A stretch of 64,000 bases of DNA from JACNIZ01 sp964344765 (GCA_964344765.1 CAYFOM010000010.1:52044-116043); one strand, 5' to 3'. Positions 18,701 through 28,635 are shown, counted from the stretch's first letter. Translations and numbers: made by a program. The notes: generated by a model from the sequence alone, not told the origin.

Positions 18701-21700
18701 ACGTGGTGTTGCGACTGCGGCCACTCCACGCCCAGCCGCCGTCATCGCGCTGGCTCGTGCTGAGATGAGCAATCAAACCTTCGCCGCGTTGCCACAAACG
18801 CTGATAAGAATCGCGGTCGGCCTGCTCGCCGTGACGGTTCAACCAATCCAGCGTTGCGCAGACGCCGATCAAATCACTGCCGACGTCGCTGTAGTTAGGC
18901 AAGCACTTGCTGTACAAACGTTCGGCGAACACCGGACGGTCCAGCGCGGCGTCGATGATGATCGATTGCCACTTGCTGCCGAATGACAGCTCCAACTTGC
19001 GGTTGACGTTGCGGCCCTGCGGCAGCTTCAACGTGAACTTTGTCGACGAAGTCAGTAAGCCGGAATGCGCGTCGGCAACGGCAACACCCCATGGGCGCAC
19101 CGGAACTTTCTTCAACTGGGTTGCAACGATGGATTCGTCGCCGAAGGCTGCGGTGGCGATCAATTCCATCGACAGGTCGCCTAAATTCGGCAGCGTTGAA
19201 CCCAAGTCGAAGACGAATTCTTTCTGCAGCTCGCCTTCGCCAAATTCCACTTTGCCCGGCAGGCTGCGTTTAAATTCATCACCGCTTAAGCGTAATTGCA
19301 ACGATACCGGACCCGACTTTTCGGTGAAGTTTTGCACACGTACGCGGAACTCCGGGCTGTCGCCTTCGGTCAGCGCCAACGGCGTTTGGATTTGCACGAA
19401 GAAGTCATCCCGCGCGATCAGCGACGCTTCGGCTTGGCCCACCAAGGTTTCTTTGGTTGTACCCCGTGCGGTCATGCGCCATTCGGTGCTGCGCGGCGGC
19501 ATGACGAATTCAACGGTGGCTTTGCCGTCGGCATCGGTGATGACGGCCGGAGCCCAAAACGCCAAACCGGCGTTGGCCCAGCGCATCATCGCTTCTTCAT
19601 CGTCCATGTCCAGACCGGAATCCAAGTACCCCAGTCCTTCTAAGCCGAAGAATGCATCGGTGGGATTGCCACCTCGCTTGCCGCCACCGCGACCTCCACG
19701 ACCACCGTATTTACCGCCGGCGCCGCCGCCGATTCCGATGACGTCGTTAAACGAATCCTCGTCCCATGCCTCTTGCAAGGCTAATCCGGCAAAGGATTCC
19801 AACTCTTCACCTGCCTGACCCAAGCGGAATGCATTGCGACTTGGTGCCATCGCCCTGCCGGCGGTTCGCGGATAAGCCACCGACGCAGGAGGCGGAGGTG
19901 CGTCGTAACCCAAAGCTCGCAGCGATTTTCCTTCCAGCTGCACGCGCAATTCATCCTTACTCTTTTCCCATTCCAAGGATTCTTTGTAGCGCGTGACTTC
20001 GGCAAGAACTGCAGTTGAAATTTGCGCCGTGTGGCCGCGGTAACGGAAAGTGCACGAGCTCACCGTGTTGAAGCCCAGATAACGACGCGCATCTTGCGCA
20101 AAGAAGTGATCGATGCGCGGCAGACGTCCGCTGAATTGATCGAAGATCGATTGGTCGACCACCGCCAACGACATTTCCGCCGAGACCGGCCGACCAAGTT
20201 GATCCATGACTTCGATTTCCACCGACGTCTTTTCTCCCGGGCGCACCACCTCCTTGGCCGGCGTCACCTTCACCGTCAGTTGCCGCAGCAGATCAAAGTC
20301 GGCAGACGCGGTGTGGAATCGATTGCCGCGCATCATCGCCGCGGCCAAGCGGAAGTTCGGATACAGCGAATGCTCCATCGGCAAACTCAGCTTGTTGCTG
20401 CCGGCCGCCAGGTTCACCACTTTGTAGTCGAGCATGGTTTCGCCCTCGAAGGTCAGCAACGCCATGCCGGCGCTTTCGCGGTTGAAGACTTCGACTTCCA
20501 AGTTGCTGCCCACCGGCAAGCGCGTTTGCTTGGCAATAATGCGCAAGCGCTGCGAATCTTCGTCGCCATAAATGTGAATGGCGGTTTCTTGGGTGACCGG
20601 ATTGCCGAAGCGATCTTCGCCGGTCAGGCGAATCAAATAATCGCCACCTTTATCAACGCTCAGTGCTTGGTCGGCGCGACCATCCTCGTCGGTTTGAATG
20701 GCAAACTCCGTCACCGGAATGTTGTGCCAGCGTCCGCGGCGATCTTGTTCGCGACGCAAGACCTCCATTTTCATTTCTCGTTCGACAGGTGTGCCGGCGG
20801 CGTCGGCGGCGACGACTTGTAGGTTGAAAGTGCTACCGACCAAAATGGTGTGCTGCGGAACGATTACTGCGGCGGAATAACCGAAAGCGGCAACATAAGT
20901 TGACGCCGATGCGGAAACGCCCTCTTCCACTAACATGGCCGCCACGCCCAATCGCTGCGAGCCGACCCAATCGCGGGTTTGAATTTCAAACTGCACCTCG
21001 CCGTTTTCATCGGTCACGGTTTGAAGCACACGATTGTTCGGCAGGTGCAAACGTACCGGGCTTTGGCGCAGCGGTTGGCCGTAGTAGTACGCAGCCATCG
21101 CCGTACCTTTGACCACATCACCGCGGTAATAAACGGTTTGATCGAACTCGATATCCAAGTTCACCTCCTGAAGTTGGAAGTCGCGAACTTCGAATTGACC
21201 GTGATGCTCGGTGCCGTTTTTATTGCGGCAGGTAATGGAATATGCACCCAGTGGCGCCTTGCGGTGCAGCAAGTATTTCTCGTTTAGCGTACCGAAGTCG
21301 CTCAACTCGACTTCACGCTTGGAAATGACCTGGCCACTTGGATTCTTAATCGTGACGTCGTATCGACTACCTGGAGTAAACGAGTAACGATCCTCGTCGG
21401 CCTCACGCAAAATGGCGCGCCAGTGCACCAACTGTCCTGGGCGGTAAGCGGGTCGGCCGGTGTAGACGTAACCACGTCCACGCAATCCATTCGACAGATT
21501 CAATCCATCAAGCGATAAGCCATTGGATGCATAACTACCGTCGCGCTGGGCCAAAATTTGCACGTTGGCCGAATCGCTGAGTTCATCCAACGAAATGCGT
21601 GCAACACCATCGCGCTGGGTTTCAATGGTTTTCAGCAAAGTGGTATTGCCCTGCTGACCATTGCGAGGAATCGCCAGCAAAATTTCGACGTCGTCGGCCG

Positions 21701-23870
21701 GCTTGTTCTTCACCATGTCTTGGGCGAACACAAAAATCTCGCGCCGCGACGACTTGACGATCACGTCGATATCACTGCGCACAATCAAAGTGGTTGCTCG
21801 ACGCTCGCCGTCATCCACTGCCACCGCCCAAACGCCGGCACCTTTCACCGGCAGTTCAATGTCTTGTTGGATCGGCTTGTACTTGGCGTATTCATCAATC
21901 GCTACGTCGAATTCTTCATCCGCCGCGATCAAGTCCAAATCCAACGCTTCAATGCGTTGGTGCGTCAAATGCTTGCGGAAATAAGCCTCAAGGTCGAGGT
22001 TGTAAACGCGCACCGTCAGCTTTTCGGTATTGCGCACGTGCACTTTGACTTTCGCTGCTTCATTGGTGCGCCAAATGCGCTCCGACTCGGTCGACAAATG
22101 CGGCTTGGTCATTTGCTCCAAACGCTGCGACGCGTGACCGGAGTACGAGCCAAAGTTGCAGCGCCGGTAGTACGAGATGCTCTCTTCAAGCTCCAGCAAT
22201 TCATTCTCATAAACCGAGCCGATGAAATACAACGCGCGCGAGGCTTCGTCACTCTGCGGGTACTTCTTCGCCAAGTTATCCCACTCGGCAATCGCCGCGC
22301 GATGAAGCGCGCCTAAGCCTTCATCTTCGAACGCGCGCACATCATTTTCATTCTCATCGCGCGCTTGCTCCAAATACATCTCGCCCAAGGCAAACGCAAT
22401 TCCCTTAGCCCGCGAGTCCAACGGATGGGCGGCCAAAAACTCGGTCCATTTGCTGCGCGCCTGATCCCATTCGCCATCTTCACGATGCTTTTGCCCGATC
22501 GCGTACTCGGAATTCAACATTTCGCGTTGAGCATCCGCCCACTGCTCGCCCGATGGGTACTTGCCGACGTATTGATTAAACACCACAATCGCTTCGTCAT
22601 AGCGTTGCAGGCGTTGCAAGCACTGGCCTTTCAAAAACAATGACTGCTGCCTATAACGCTCGTTCTCTTCCAATACCTTCTGCGACGTGCCGGTCGGCGT
22701 CAACCAAGTTTGGTAGGCATCAAACTCAAGCATTGCTTCTTCCAATTGATTGGAATTCATCAACGCCTCGGCAATCATGAAGTGCGCCTGTCCTTGCAAC
22801 TCGTGAGCGGGAACAGCCTCGATAAACCGACGAAAGTGGGCCACCCGTTGCGAAGTGTTCTGCAAATCATTGCCGTGGTAGCTATAGCCCAAAGCAAAGC
22901 GCGCCTTGCCTTCGTAAAGACGCAACATTTTGTGCGTCAGTTGTGGCCATTGCTTCATTGCCGTCCGCCACATTGCATAATCCGCGCGCAACGGATCGCT
23001 TTCTTCGATGTCGGCGTCGGCCTTGTCGATGGACTCGATCAAATCGATCAGGTTTTCGAAAAAGCGACGCGATCCGGCCTGGTCGCCACTGTGATAAACG
23101 CTGCGGCCCAAACGATACCGTCCTTCAAAGGCGCGGATGCCGGCGACGTCGGCTTGCTTGCCTTTGCCGAATTCGTTTAAGAACTGTTCATAACGCTGAC
23201 GCGCGTTGTTCCAATCTTGCAGCTCTTCGTAGCAGCGGGCCATGCCAAAAATCGCTTCGGCGCGTGCGTAATCCGGGGCGCCGAGGTCCAGCACGCGGCT
23301 GTATAGGTTGGCCGCGCGGTTGTAGTCAACTCCGCCATTGTCGGGAGTTTCGGTTTTGGGTGGAGTGGATAGTTCGCGCGCAAAGTTGAGATAGATTTCG
23401 GCCAGTTCCCCTTGTCGCTCCGGCGAACGCAAGCGCATCGCTTCCTCTTCGTAAATCCGCTCGGCCTCGTCCAGTCGCTTCAAATCGCGCAGCACATCGG
23501 CGCGCAGGAATCGCGCTTTGCGCAACCAAATCGACTCCGGGAAGCGGCCCTCAAAATCGCCGAGGCTGGTCAGCGCATCCTCGTCCTTGCCGGCGGCGCG
23601 TTGGGCGACGGCCAAATAGTAGGTCCAGTGATCCGCCCGTGGTTCATCAGCCTTGCGCAGATCATGCAGCATGCGCAGCGCTTCATCGTGGTCGCCGGCC
23701 AGCATCGCCTGACGAATTTTGGTCGGCAAATCGGCCAGGTAAACGAAGGCTTGCGGCTTTTGCTCCTCCTGAGCTGCGAAGTCCGCGTCGGGGGGCGCCG
23801 CCAAAAGGCTTGGAGCCATCGCAGTGAAGAACAGGATGAGGGAATTGAGAAGGAGCAGATGTGCGCGCAT
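15705..23870 (-). CDS. Giant alpha-2-macroglobulin-like protein with flanking TPR arrays
   Basis: The protein of about 2,720 residues starts with a signal peptide (MRAHLLLLNSLILFFTAMAP; an alternative ATG lies at 23882). It has an N-terminal TPR array (to about residue 600), macroglobulin domains with RPGQLVHWRAILREAD and VRPGEKTSVEIEVMDQLGRP, a Gly/Arg-rich stretch near residue 1390 where a bait region would be, and the WAPAVITDADGKATVEFVMP segment that opens the thioester half. An alpha-toroid (QRDDGGWAW, SAETSARAMVALGK) follows. A second TPR array (about 2140-2450) and a second N-terminal-type macroglobulin module form the C-terminus. The CxEQ thioester motif is absent; the matching region reads PNYSDVGSDLIGVC. 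It is probably a periplasmic protease trap or scaffold. Confidence 0.85.
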   Translation of the reverse strand: MRAHLLLLNSLILFFTAMAPSLLAAPPDADFAAQEEQKPQAFVYLADLPTKIRQAMLAGDHDEALRMLHDLRKADEPRADHWTYYLAVAQRAAGKDEDALTSLGDFEGRFPESIWLRKARFLRADVLRDLKRLDEAERIYEEEAMRLRSPERQGELAEIYLNFARELSTPPKTETPDNGGVDYNRAANLYSRVLDLGAPDYARAEAIFGMARCYEELQDWNNARQRYEQFLNEFGKGKQADVAGIRAFEGRYRLGRSVYHSGDQAGSRRFFENLIDLIESIDKADADIEESDPLRADYAMWRTAMKQWPQLTHKMLRLYEGKARFALGYSYHGNDLQNTSQRVAHFRRFIEAVPAHELQGQAHFMIAEALMNSNQLEEAMLEFDAYQTWLTPTGTSQKVLEENERYRQQSLFLKGQCLQRLQRYDEAIVVFNQYVGKYPSGEQWADAQREMLNSEYAIGQKHREDGEWDQARSKWTEFLAAHPLDSRAKGIAFALGEMYLEQARDENENDVRAFEDEGLGALHRAAIAEWDNLAKKYPQSDEASRALYFIGSVYENELLELEESISYYRRCNFGSYSGHASQRLEQMTKPHLSTESERIWRTNEAAKVKVHVRNTEKLTVRVYNLDLEAYFRKHLTHQRIEALDLDLIAADEEFDVAIDEYAKYKPIQQDIELPVKGAGVWAVAVDDGERRATTLIVRSDIDVIVKSSRREIFVFAQDMVKNKPADDVEILLAIPRNGQQGNTTLLKTIETQRDGVARISLDELSDSANVQILAQRDGSYASNGLSLDGLNLSNGLRGRGYVYTGRPAYRPGQLVHWRAILREADEDRYSFTPGSRYDVTIKNPSGQVISKREVELSDFGTLNEKYLLHRKAPLGAYSITCRNKNGTEHHGQFEVRDFQLQEVNLDIEFDQTVYYRGDVVKGTAMAAYYYGQPLRQSPVRLHLPNNRVLQTVTDENGEVQFEIQTRDWVGSQRLGVAAMLVEEGVSASASTYVAAFGYSAAVIVPQHTILVGSTFNLQVVAADAAGTPVEREMKMEVLRREQDRRGRWHNIPVTEFAIQTDEDGRADQALSVDKGGDYLIRLTGEDRFGNPVTQETAIHIYGDEDSQRLRIIAKQTRLPVGSNLEVEVFNRESAGMALLTFEGETMLDYKVVNLAAGSNKLSLPMEHSLYPNFRLAAAMMRGNRFHTASADFDLLRQLTVKVTPAKEVVRPGEKTSVEIEVMDQLGRPVSAEMSLAVVDQSIFDQFSGRLPRIDHFFAQDARRYLGFNTVSSCTFRYRGHTAQISTAVLAEVTRYKESLEWEKSKDELRVQLEGKSLRALGYDAPPPPASVAYPRTAGRAMAPSRNAFRLGQAGEELESFAGLALQEAWDEDSFNDVIGIGGGAGGKYGGRGGRGGGKRGGNPTDAFFGLEGLGYLDSGLDMDDEEAMMRWANAGLAFWAPAVITDADGKATVEFVMPPRSTEWRMTARGTTKETLVGQAEASLIARDDFFVQIQTPLALTEGDSPEFRVRVQNFTEKSGPVSLQLRLSGDEFKRSLPGKVEFGEGELQKEFVFDLGSTLPNLGDLSMELIATAAFGDESIVATQLKKVPVRPWGVAVADAHSGLLTSSTKFTLKLPQGRNVNRKLELSFGSKWQSIIIDAALDRPVFAERLYSKCLPNYSDVGSDLIGVCATLDWLNRHGEQADRDSYQRLWQRGEGLIAHLSTSQRDDGGWAWSGRSRNTTSAETSARAMVALGKASELGFAVTPKVISDGVNYLRQAFTAAGQDQLERKAIISHALAWNDAGDFGALNRLHRLRNSLSPAALAYTGLALNKMQRTAMANEIADVLMTKVSEQGICDVVGNQAWSRSPLEASALASLLLQQTHASSEQARNLVDRLLEQRPWRDGKGRGMAIAAVAKWLGKTQWKVDPFDVEVTINGHNMLMELGGETHFTGILEHEFDHERAEIELRVRGRGRPYFQAALTAINTDVKEKKADHFRITRYSFEAEQPIYKGKKIQTGFGVLNNRTRQREWRNLVQNLPLGALTRVDIQYYRDYDNKQPMEFVDFLTLAVPLPAGCTVLQGSVGGNVLHHEVRGNELMVNVGQHRGTGRLSFTLVGVIPGDFKVLPCTLRSSYEVDQYALSKPQALTVLSSGEQSSDPYRATPDELYNMGVAMLEAGDEDGAFETLTQLYTEFGASLHNQHLATAAGHLLFLAIDRDLSAEIVRYFEVLKEKNPALNVPFDKMLAVGQAYRQLEEYERALLVFRATIEETFGKDLKVAGALDQQQELHGAMAVMERLWLEFPDLPVVIETYLTLGDKILALAPQAHKHAALKKVGLDRSALTLAGVSLLERFLALYPEDPMAAEAGLNLVSAFLELEEFKTSSALSTEFAQRFTKPTFADAFRYTDAVSRWYLGEEKQATSILKSIADARYPKPNGGTMPSENRDLALYILAQIHHAKQDYGNAAEYYEKVEKVFSDAAEVLAGFRAKSIELDEVTSAAPGKKVEIELRHRNVEEAELLVYAVDLMTLYLRERNLSQITSVNLAGIAPTLSKTVKLKPEMGMLEKKTKVKLDLRKPGAYLVICRGDDLHTSGLALVSDIELEVREDPASGRLRIQTRDQSDHKFVRDVDVRVVGSGGGDFISGKTDPRGLYIADGVLGLSTVIARYDREHYAFFRGEQALGAPAQDKQRDLKFQNKQLEAQDYFDNVIKFNDNNIQQRAQRLQQNIDASRKGVRVEQTR

Positions 23871-24102
23871 GTTTCTGAGCATGTTCAAGCGGGCCGGGCC
23901 TAGGCCTTGGTATCCAGAGTAACGAACAAAGGGTGTGCTTGGGTTCACCACAAATGTGAACTCGCGGGAACCAAATCCCGCTGCCAAACAACGTCAACCG
24001 GCGGCAATTCTTGGACTAAGTTGAAGAGTGGCGGCTGATCGCGGATCCCCCTGTGCGTGATTTGCCGAACCCATGGTTCCCTCACCCCGTCTCCCTCGAA
24101 GC

Positions 24103-25809
24103 ATGAAGACCGCTCTGATTCTCATCCCCATGCTGGCCGCGCCGGCAATTGCCCAGGGCCCGATCCCCTATTCCACTGGTGCCGACTGGGAGTCGTACAC
24201 CTCGGGCGTCACTACCGGTGGTGCTTTTGCCGACATTAACGGCGATGGGCACCTAGATATGGTGGTCGCCAACGGCAACGACATCTACCGCCAGCGCACC
24301 GAGGTTTTCTACAACGACGGCAACGGCAACTACCCGAACAACCCGTCGTGGCAGTCTTCGGATATCGATTATCACGGTCACCTAGCGGTGGGCGATATCG
24401 ATCAAGATGGCTGGGTCGACGTCGCCGTGTCGGTGTTTTTGGGCGCCGGCGGCTTTGGCGACAAGGGCCATGTTAAGGTTTACTTCAATCAGGGCGGCTC
24501 GCTGGAAAGCACACCGTCGTGGCAATCTAGCGATTCGTTCTACTCGTTCGGCTGCGCGCTGGGCGACGCCGACAATGACGGCGATTTGGATTTGGCGGTG
24601 GCCGTCGGTGAGCCCTATTACGGCGATCCGCGCAAGAATCGCATCTATTACAACACTGGAGGGGTGTTAGAAACCACTCCCAGCTGGAAGGCCGACGCGA
24701 CGGATCATGCGATGGACGTTAGCTTTGGCGATGTGGACGGCGATGGCGACTTGGATTTGGCCTTTGTCACCGCCGGCATTAATAACACGGTGTATTTCCA
24801 GGTCAACGGCGTGATGCAGACGTCGATCGGCTGGAGCAGCACCGACAACGGCAATCCGAATGGCAACAATTGCACCTTCGGCGACGTCGATAACGATGGC
24901 GATTTGGATTTCTGCGTATCGGACAACAGCCAGCTCAGCGGCGGGCAGGGCTTGTTCAAGATTTACCGCAACCACGGTGCGGGTTTGGAGACCACTCCTT
25001 ATTGGACCGAGTACCAAGGCTACGTTTCGGCGGTGGCCTTCGCCGATTTGCACCTCGACGGTTACCCGGAGCTAGCCGGCGGTTCGTGGTGGGGCGGCAC
25101 CGACATTTTCGCCAACCAAGGCGGCAGCTTCAGCAACAGCCCGGATTGGCACTCGAACAAAAACTCGGTGGTCGAAGCGATTTTCTTCGGTGACGTCGAC
25201 AACAACGGTTTGGTGCGCGTGCAGGAAAATCAGTCGGTCAACGGCAGCACCAAGTTGTTTTACCTCGGTCATTCGCCGATCCAGGAAATCCACGGCATCA
25301 CCGCCGACGGCTCGCCGCTTGGCACCGGTGATTTCTGCGCCGACCTACCGGGTGGTTGGATTTCGTTGGTCAACGCGCCGAGCACATCATTGGTCGTCGA
25401 TTACACCTGGAGCGAATCGCTGGACATGGGCGTGACCAACTGGGACACCTCGATCGGCAACCTGCTGTTCATTCGGGATCCTTTGATCGACGTCACCGCC
25501 ACGCCGCCGTCGTCGAACACTTTCTCGCCCGGCGACACGGTCAACTTCAGCGGCACATGGGAAACCAGCACCAACCGCAATGAAACCTTCCACGTTGCGA
25601 CGGCCGCCTTCCCGCCGGTGGGTCCGATGAAGTTATTTGATTACCACTCGGAAACCATTCTTCCGTTTGGTAGCAAAACCATTCCCTATTCGGTCACCAT
25701 TCCGCCGGGACTGCCGGGAGGCTTTTTCGGCGTGACCACAGTGGCGGTCGCCGCGGTTCGAGATGGAAATGTTTTAATGCAGGACGAATTCGACATCACC
25801 ATTCAATAA
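24103..25809 (+). CDS. Secreted FG-GAP/VCBS repeat beta-propeller protein
   Basis: The 568-residue protein has a signal peptide (MKTALILIPMLAAPAIAQ) and at least six repeats built on FADINGDGHLDMVV, VGDIDQDGWVDVAV, LGDADNDGDLDLAV and FGDVDGDGDLDLAF, the calcium-binding FG-GAP/VCBS pattern of integrin-like propellers. A C-terminal beta-sandwich (SFSPGDTVNFSGTW-type segment, then NETFHVATAAFPP) resembles a sorting or adhesion module. It is likely extracellular. The ATG at 24103 was chosen over 24073 because it starts directly at the signal peptide. Confidence 0.85.
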   Translation: MKTALILIPMLAAPAIAQGPIPYSTGADWESYTSGVTTGGAFADINGDGHLDMVVANGNDIYRQRTEVFYNDGNGNYPNNPSWQSSDIDYHGHLAVGDIDQDGWVDVAVSVFLGAGGFGDKGHVKVYFNQGGSLESTPSWQSSDSFYSFGCALGDADNDGDLDLAVAVGEPYYGDPRKNRIYYNTGGVLETTPSWKADATDHAMDVSFGDVDGDGDLDLAFVTAGINNTVYFQVNGVMQTSIGWSSTDNGNPNGNNCTFGDVDNDGDLDFCVSDNSQLSGGQGLFKIYRNHGAGLETTPYWTEYQGYVSAVAFADLHLDGYPELAGGSWWGGTDIFANQGGSFSNSPDWHSNKNSVVEAIFFGDVDNNGLVRVQENQSVNGSTKLFYLGHSPIQEIHGITADGSPLGTGDFCADLPGGWISLVNAPSTSLVVDYTWSESLDMGVTNWDTSIGNLLFIRDPLIDVTATPPSSNTFSPGDTVNFSGTWETSTNRNETFHVATAAFPPVGPMKLFDYHSETILPFGSKTIPYSVTIPPGLPGGFFGVTTVAVAAVRDGNVLMQDEFDITIQ

Positions 25810-25829
25810 CTTCGCCGCAAAAAGAACCT

Positions 25830-25865
25830 CGCCGGGCGGTTGCTCAACCGCCCGGCGATTTCTAT
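25830..25865. terminator. Strong bidirectional terminator
   Basis: A perfect 12-bp stem (CGCCGGGCGGTT / AACCGCCCGGCG) with loop GCTC lies between the convergent FG-GAP and permease genes. T-rich sequence follows on the plus strand, and AAAAAG precedes it, which gives a T-run on the minus strand. Confidence 0.85.
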
Positions 25866-27715
25866 TAAACCCGCTTCCACTTATGGAAGGCCTCCCCGCC
25901 CTTTGAATATTTTTCTTCAAAGCCGGCCCACTGGTTTGGGCGGAACATTTTCAAGCCGAGGAAATAGACTGCAACTCCAACCAAAGTCACACTAATCCAT
26001 GCCAGCGCCATATTTTCAGGCAACAAACCCCTTAGTTGCTGAAATGGAATCATCGTCAATCGTTTGGCGTACGCATCTTCTTGAGTAGACCCATGCAAAA
26101 TATATGAGCCAAGCAGTTGCCAAAAGAAAATCCCCAAGGCGCTTAAACCCCAAACAGTACGCTGCAAGATTTGCTTTCCACGTGACCAATGCTCAAAGCG
26201 CATCGTGAATGCAAATGCCAATGCAATCCCCCACCACAAAACCCAATTCAACATTTTTGCCGGCATCAGGTAAAGGGTTTGCTCACGCCAATAGTCCGGC
26301 TGGGTTTGATAAGTACCAGCCTGCTTAGCGGCAAAGCCCTCCTGCCATTTATTAAAGTCGGTGATGTGGAAGTATTGCCTGTCGCTTTGGAACTGGCAGA
26401 ACTCTTCACGCAGCCATTCCAAACTTGGAGCCGTTCCATAGTAGTCCTCCAAGGCACGATGCAGCTGTTCGCTAATCAACATTAAATCCCTTCTTTCCTC
26501 CAAATCGTACTCGCCGGCGAAGTAAGGGTTAAACAGGCGCTTCCCACTGAATAGCCCGACTCTATAGCCATTGTGTGTCGGCTCAACGGAGGGGCCAGTC
26601 ATAGCGAGCATTTGCGGAGGAACGGTAATTTGAAATTTAGTCCCTTCACCTTCCACCGATTTCCCGGCAGTGAATTGAATGGGAACCTCCAGTCGCTGAG
26701 TAAAGAAAATTTCTTTTTGCGCATAGTTCATCCCCTCCTTGACAAAGCCGCCAATGAGCATTGCTATCAGCACAGGCAGTGCAATTACCGGATAAACCCT
26801 GCTTTTTGGAACGGGCAAGTGCATCACTTTTAAGCACGCCAAGGACGACCCCATTGCGGCGAACACGACGAACATTGCTTCCATGCTTACCTGGACAGAT
26901 ACACCGCTGTAGTTCCAGGAGTGCCCACGAATAATGGGCGACGCGGCCAACAATAGAATAAGAATGATTCCACCGGTTGCCCACAAGTGGGAATTAAACC
27001 AACGGCGGAAAACCTTTGGACCATTCAAAATTCCGTCCACATCTGGTTTACTCGCTACCGAGTTGTTTTCGTCTTCCAGAATAGGATGCACCGGTGCGTG
27101 GTTCCAAAGGAATGCCAACAGACCCAGTCCCAAGGCTGAGTTCATAGCAAAGGTATTCGAAGTTGGGACAGCAAATGCCAGTGTTAGTGGGGCCAATCCC
27201 ACCAGGACGGCTATAAATGGTTTGGCCTTAGAAGGCTTGATATGAAAATGGAAATAAGTGAACAGGGAAAAACCGGCGATGTATCCGGACAAGACCTTCC
27301 AAACTACCATTGGTGTTTGATCCAACGTATCGTTGATGATTGCGCTGAATAAAAAGAATGCTGCAGCAAGCATGGTCGGGACTACTGTTACCGCCAAGTC
27401 TGCTTTAATCTTGCTTCGGTAGATAAACCTTTCGCTCACCGGGAGGTGGCGTAAAAAGTTCGCCCAGCCATTTCCTTTTCCTAAATGGTTTTTCGCGACC
27501 GCCCAAATGCTAATCGGGGCTACCAACAAAAACAGAGCTTCCAGGTTGCTTGTATCGGGCCGGCCTATGCTTCTGCTGGACCCGGCGAGGGCACTGTTAA
27601 TTTTCCCGAAAACCGAAAGTGCAAAGACTTGACTTACACAAACGAAAGCAACAAGCGCGTATCCAAACGGCAGAGTCCCTCGCGGGAAGATTAATTTGCG
27701 AACGACGCGTTTCAT
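25865..27715 (-). CDS. ABC transporter permease, third gene of GntR-ABC operon
   Basis: The 616-residue membrane protein has about ten hydrophobic segments, including YALVAFVCVSQVFALSVF, IALPVLIAMLIGGF and MLNWVLWWGIALAFAFTM, with a long soluble stretch in the middle (residues about 345-480) that contains no known motif. Its ATG overlaps the stop of the ATPase gene (ATGA), so it is coupled to it. It would form the membrane part of the transporter controlled by the YtrA-type repressor. Substrate unknown; relatives in other bacteria are often linked to cell-envelope stress or peptide export. Confidence 0.7.
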   Translation of the reverse strand: MKRVVRKLIFPRGTLPFGYALVAFVCVSQVFALSVFGKINSALAGSSRSIGRPDTSNLEALFLLVAPISIWAVAKNHLGKGNGWANFLRHLPVSERFIYRSKIKADLAVTVVPTMLAAAFFLFSAIINDTLDQTPMVVWKVLSGYIAGFSLFTYFHFHIKPSKAKPFIAVLVGLAPLTLAFAVPTSNTFAMNSALGLGLLAFLWNHAPVHPILEDENNSVASKPDVDGILNGPKVFRRWFNSHLWATGGIILILLLAASPIIRGHSWNYSGVSVQVSMEAMFVVFAAMGSSLACLKVMHLPVPKSRVYPVIALPVLIAMLIGGFVKEGMNYAQKEIFFTQRLEVPIQFTAGKSVEGEGTKFQITVPPQMLAMTGPSVEPTHNGYRVGLFSGKRLFNPYFAGEYDLEERRDLMLISEQLHRALEDYYGTAPSLEWLREEFCQFQSDRQYFHITDFNKWQEGFAAKQAGTYQTQPDYWREQTLYLMPAKMLNWVLWWGIALAFAFTMRFEHWSRGKQILQRTVWGLSALGIFFWQLLGSYILHGSTQEDAYAKRLTMIPFQQLRGLLPENMALAWISVTLVGVAVYFLGLKMFRPNQWAGFEEKYSKGGEAFHKWKRV

Positions 27716-28635
27716 CGGCCGGCACCTCCGACATAATCGATGAATAATTCTTCTAGTGATAAGCCTTTCGAAATCGCAACTCCGCTGCCGAAGGCTTGGT
27801 CCAGTTGTACTTGCAAGTCCGATGCCGGCAACTCAAACAATGCCGACGTCGTGCGCTCAAGTTCGTGGCTGCGTACGAAGCCGGGAATCTTGTGTAACGA
27901 TTCAATAGAAATTTGCGTCGTTCCCGAAACGGCCGAGCCATTGCTGAGCTTCGGAACCGACGCTCGTGAGAAATCTTCGACCAGTGAATCGGTCGGTCGG
28001 TCCAACGCAATCTTCATTTCATGTAGCAGCGCCACCCGTGACGCCAAACGTTCGACGTCGGTCATTTGATGGGAGCTAAACACGATGGTGCTTCCTTCGC
28101 CGGCCGCATGTTCGATGGCGGTGCTGAGGAAGTCGCGGCGCATTGCCGGGTCAAGTCCGCCTGCCGGTTCGTCGAGGATCAACAATTCAGGGCGCGCGGC
28201 GACGGCCAACACCAGCGCCAAACTGCGTGCTTGGCCTTTGGACATGTCGTTGACCTTGCGCCTAAGCGGAAGGCCGAAACGATCAACCAGTGTTTGCGCG
28301 AGTTTGAAATCCCAGTTTGGGAACAAATCGTCGTAAATCGCGAACAACTCCAACGCGACCAGCGAGCCGGGAAGGAGTTGATCCTCGGCGACGTAACCGA
28401 TGCGCCGCTTGACCTCGACCGGGTTGCGCGCAGGGTCCATGCCGAAAATGTCGACCCTTCCGGACTGCGGCCGAAGAATGCCCATGATCAAACGCAGCAG
28501 CGTGGTTTTGCCTGCGCCGTTGCGACCGATCAAGCCAACCACCTCACCTTGGTCCACGCGGAAGTCGAGACCTGAAAGAACTTGGCCCGATTTGAAGTAA
28601 GAGCGTTCGATTTGACTGAGTTGGATGATGCTCAT
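27712..28635 (-). CDS. ABC transporter ATP-binding protein
   Basis: The 307-residue ATPase has Walker A GRNGAGKTT (about residues 37-45), signature MSKGQARSLAL, Walker B LLILDEPAGGLD and the switch His in SSHQMTD. The signature reads SKGQ rather than SGGQ, a common variant in YtrB/CcmA-type ATPases. The C-terminal 90 residues carry an extra domain ending LEELFIDYVGG. It overlaps the GntR regulator gene upstream by ATGA and the permease gene downstream by ATGA, forming a tight three-gene operon. Confidence 0.9.
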   Translation of the reverse strand: MSIIQLSQIERSYFKSGQVLSGLDFRVDQGEVVGLIGRNGAGKTTLLRLIMGILRPQSGRVDIFGMDPARNPVEVKRRIGYVAEDQLLPGSLVALELFAIYDDLFPNWDFKLAQTLVDRFGLPLRRKVNDMSKGQARSLALVLAVAARPELLILDEPAGGLDPAMRRDFLSTAIEHAAGEGSTIVFSSHQMTDVERLASRVALLHEMKIALDRPTDSLVEDFSRASVPKLSNGSAVSGTTQISIESLHKIPGFVRSHELERTTSALFELPASDLQVQLDQAFGSGVAISKGLSLEELFIDYVGGAGR

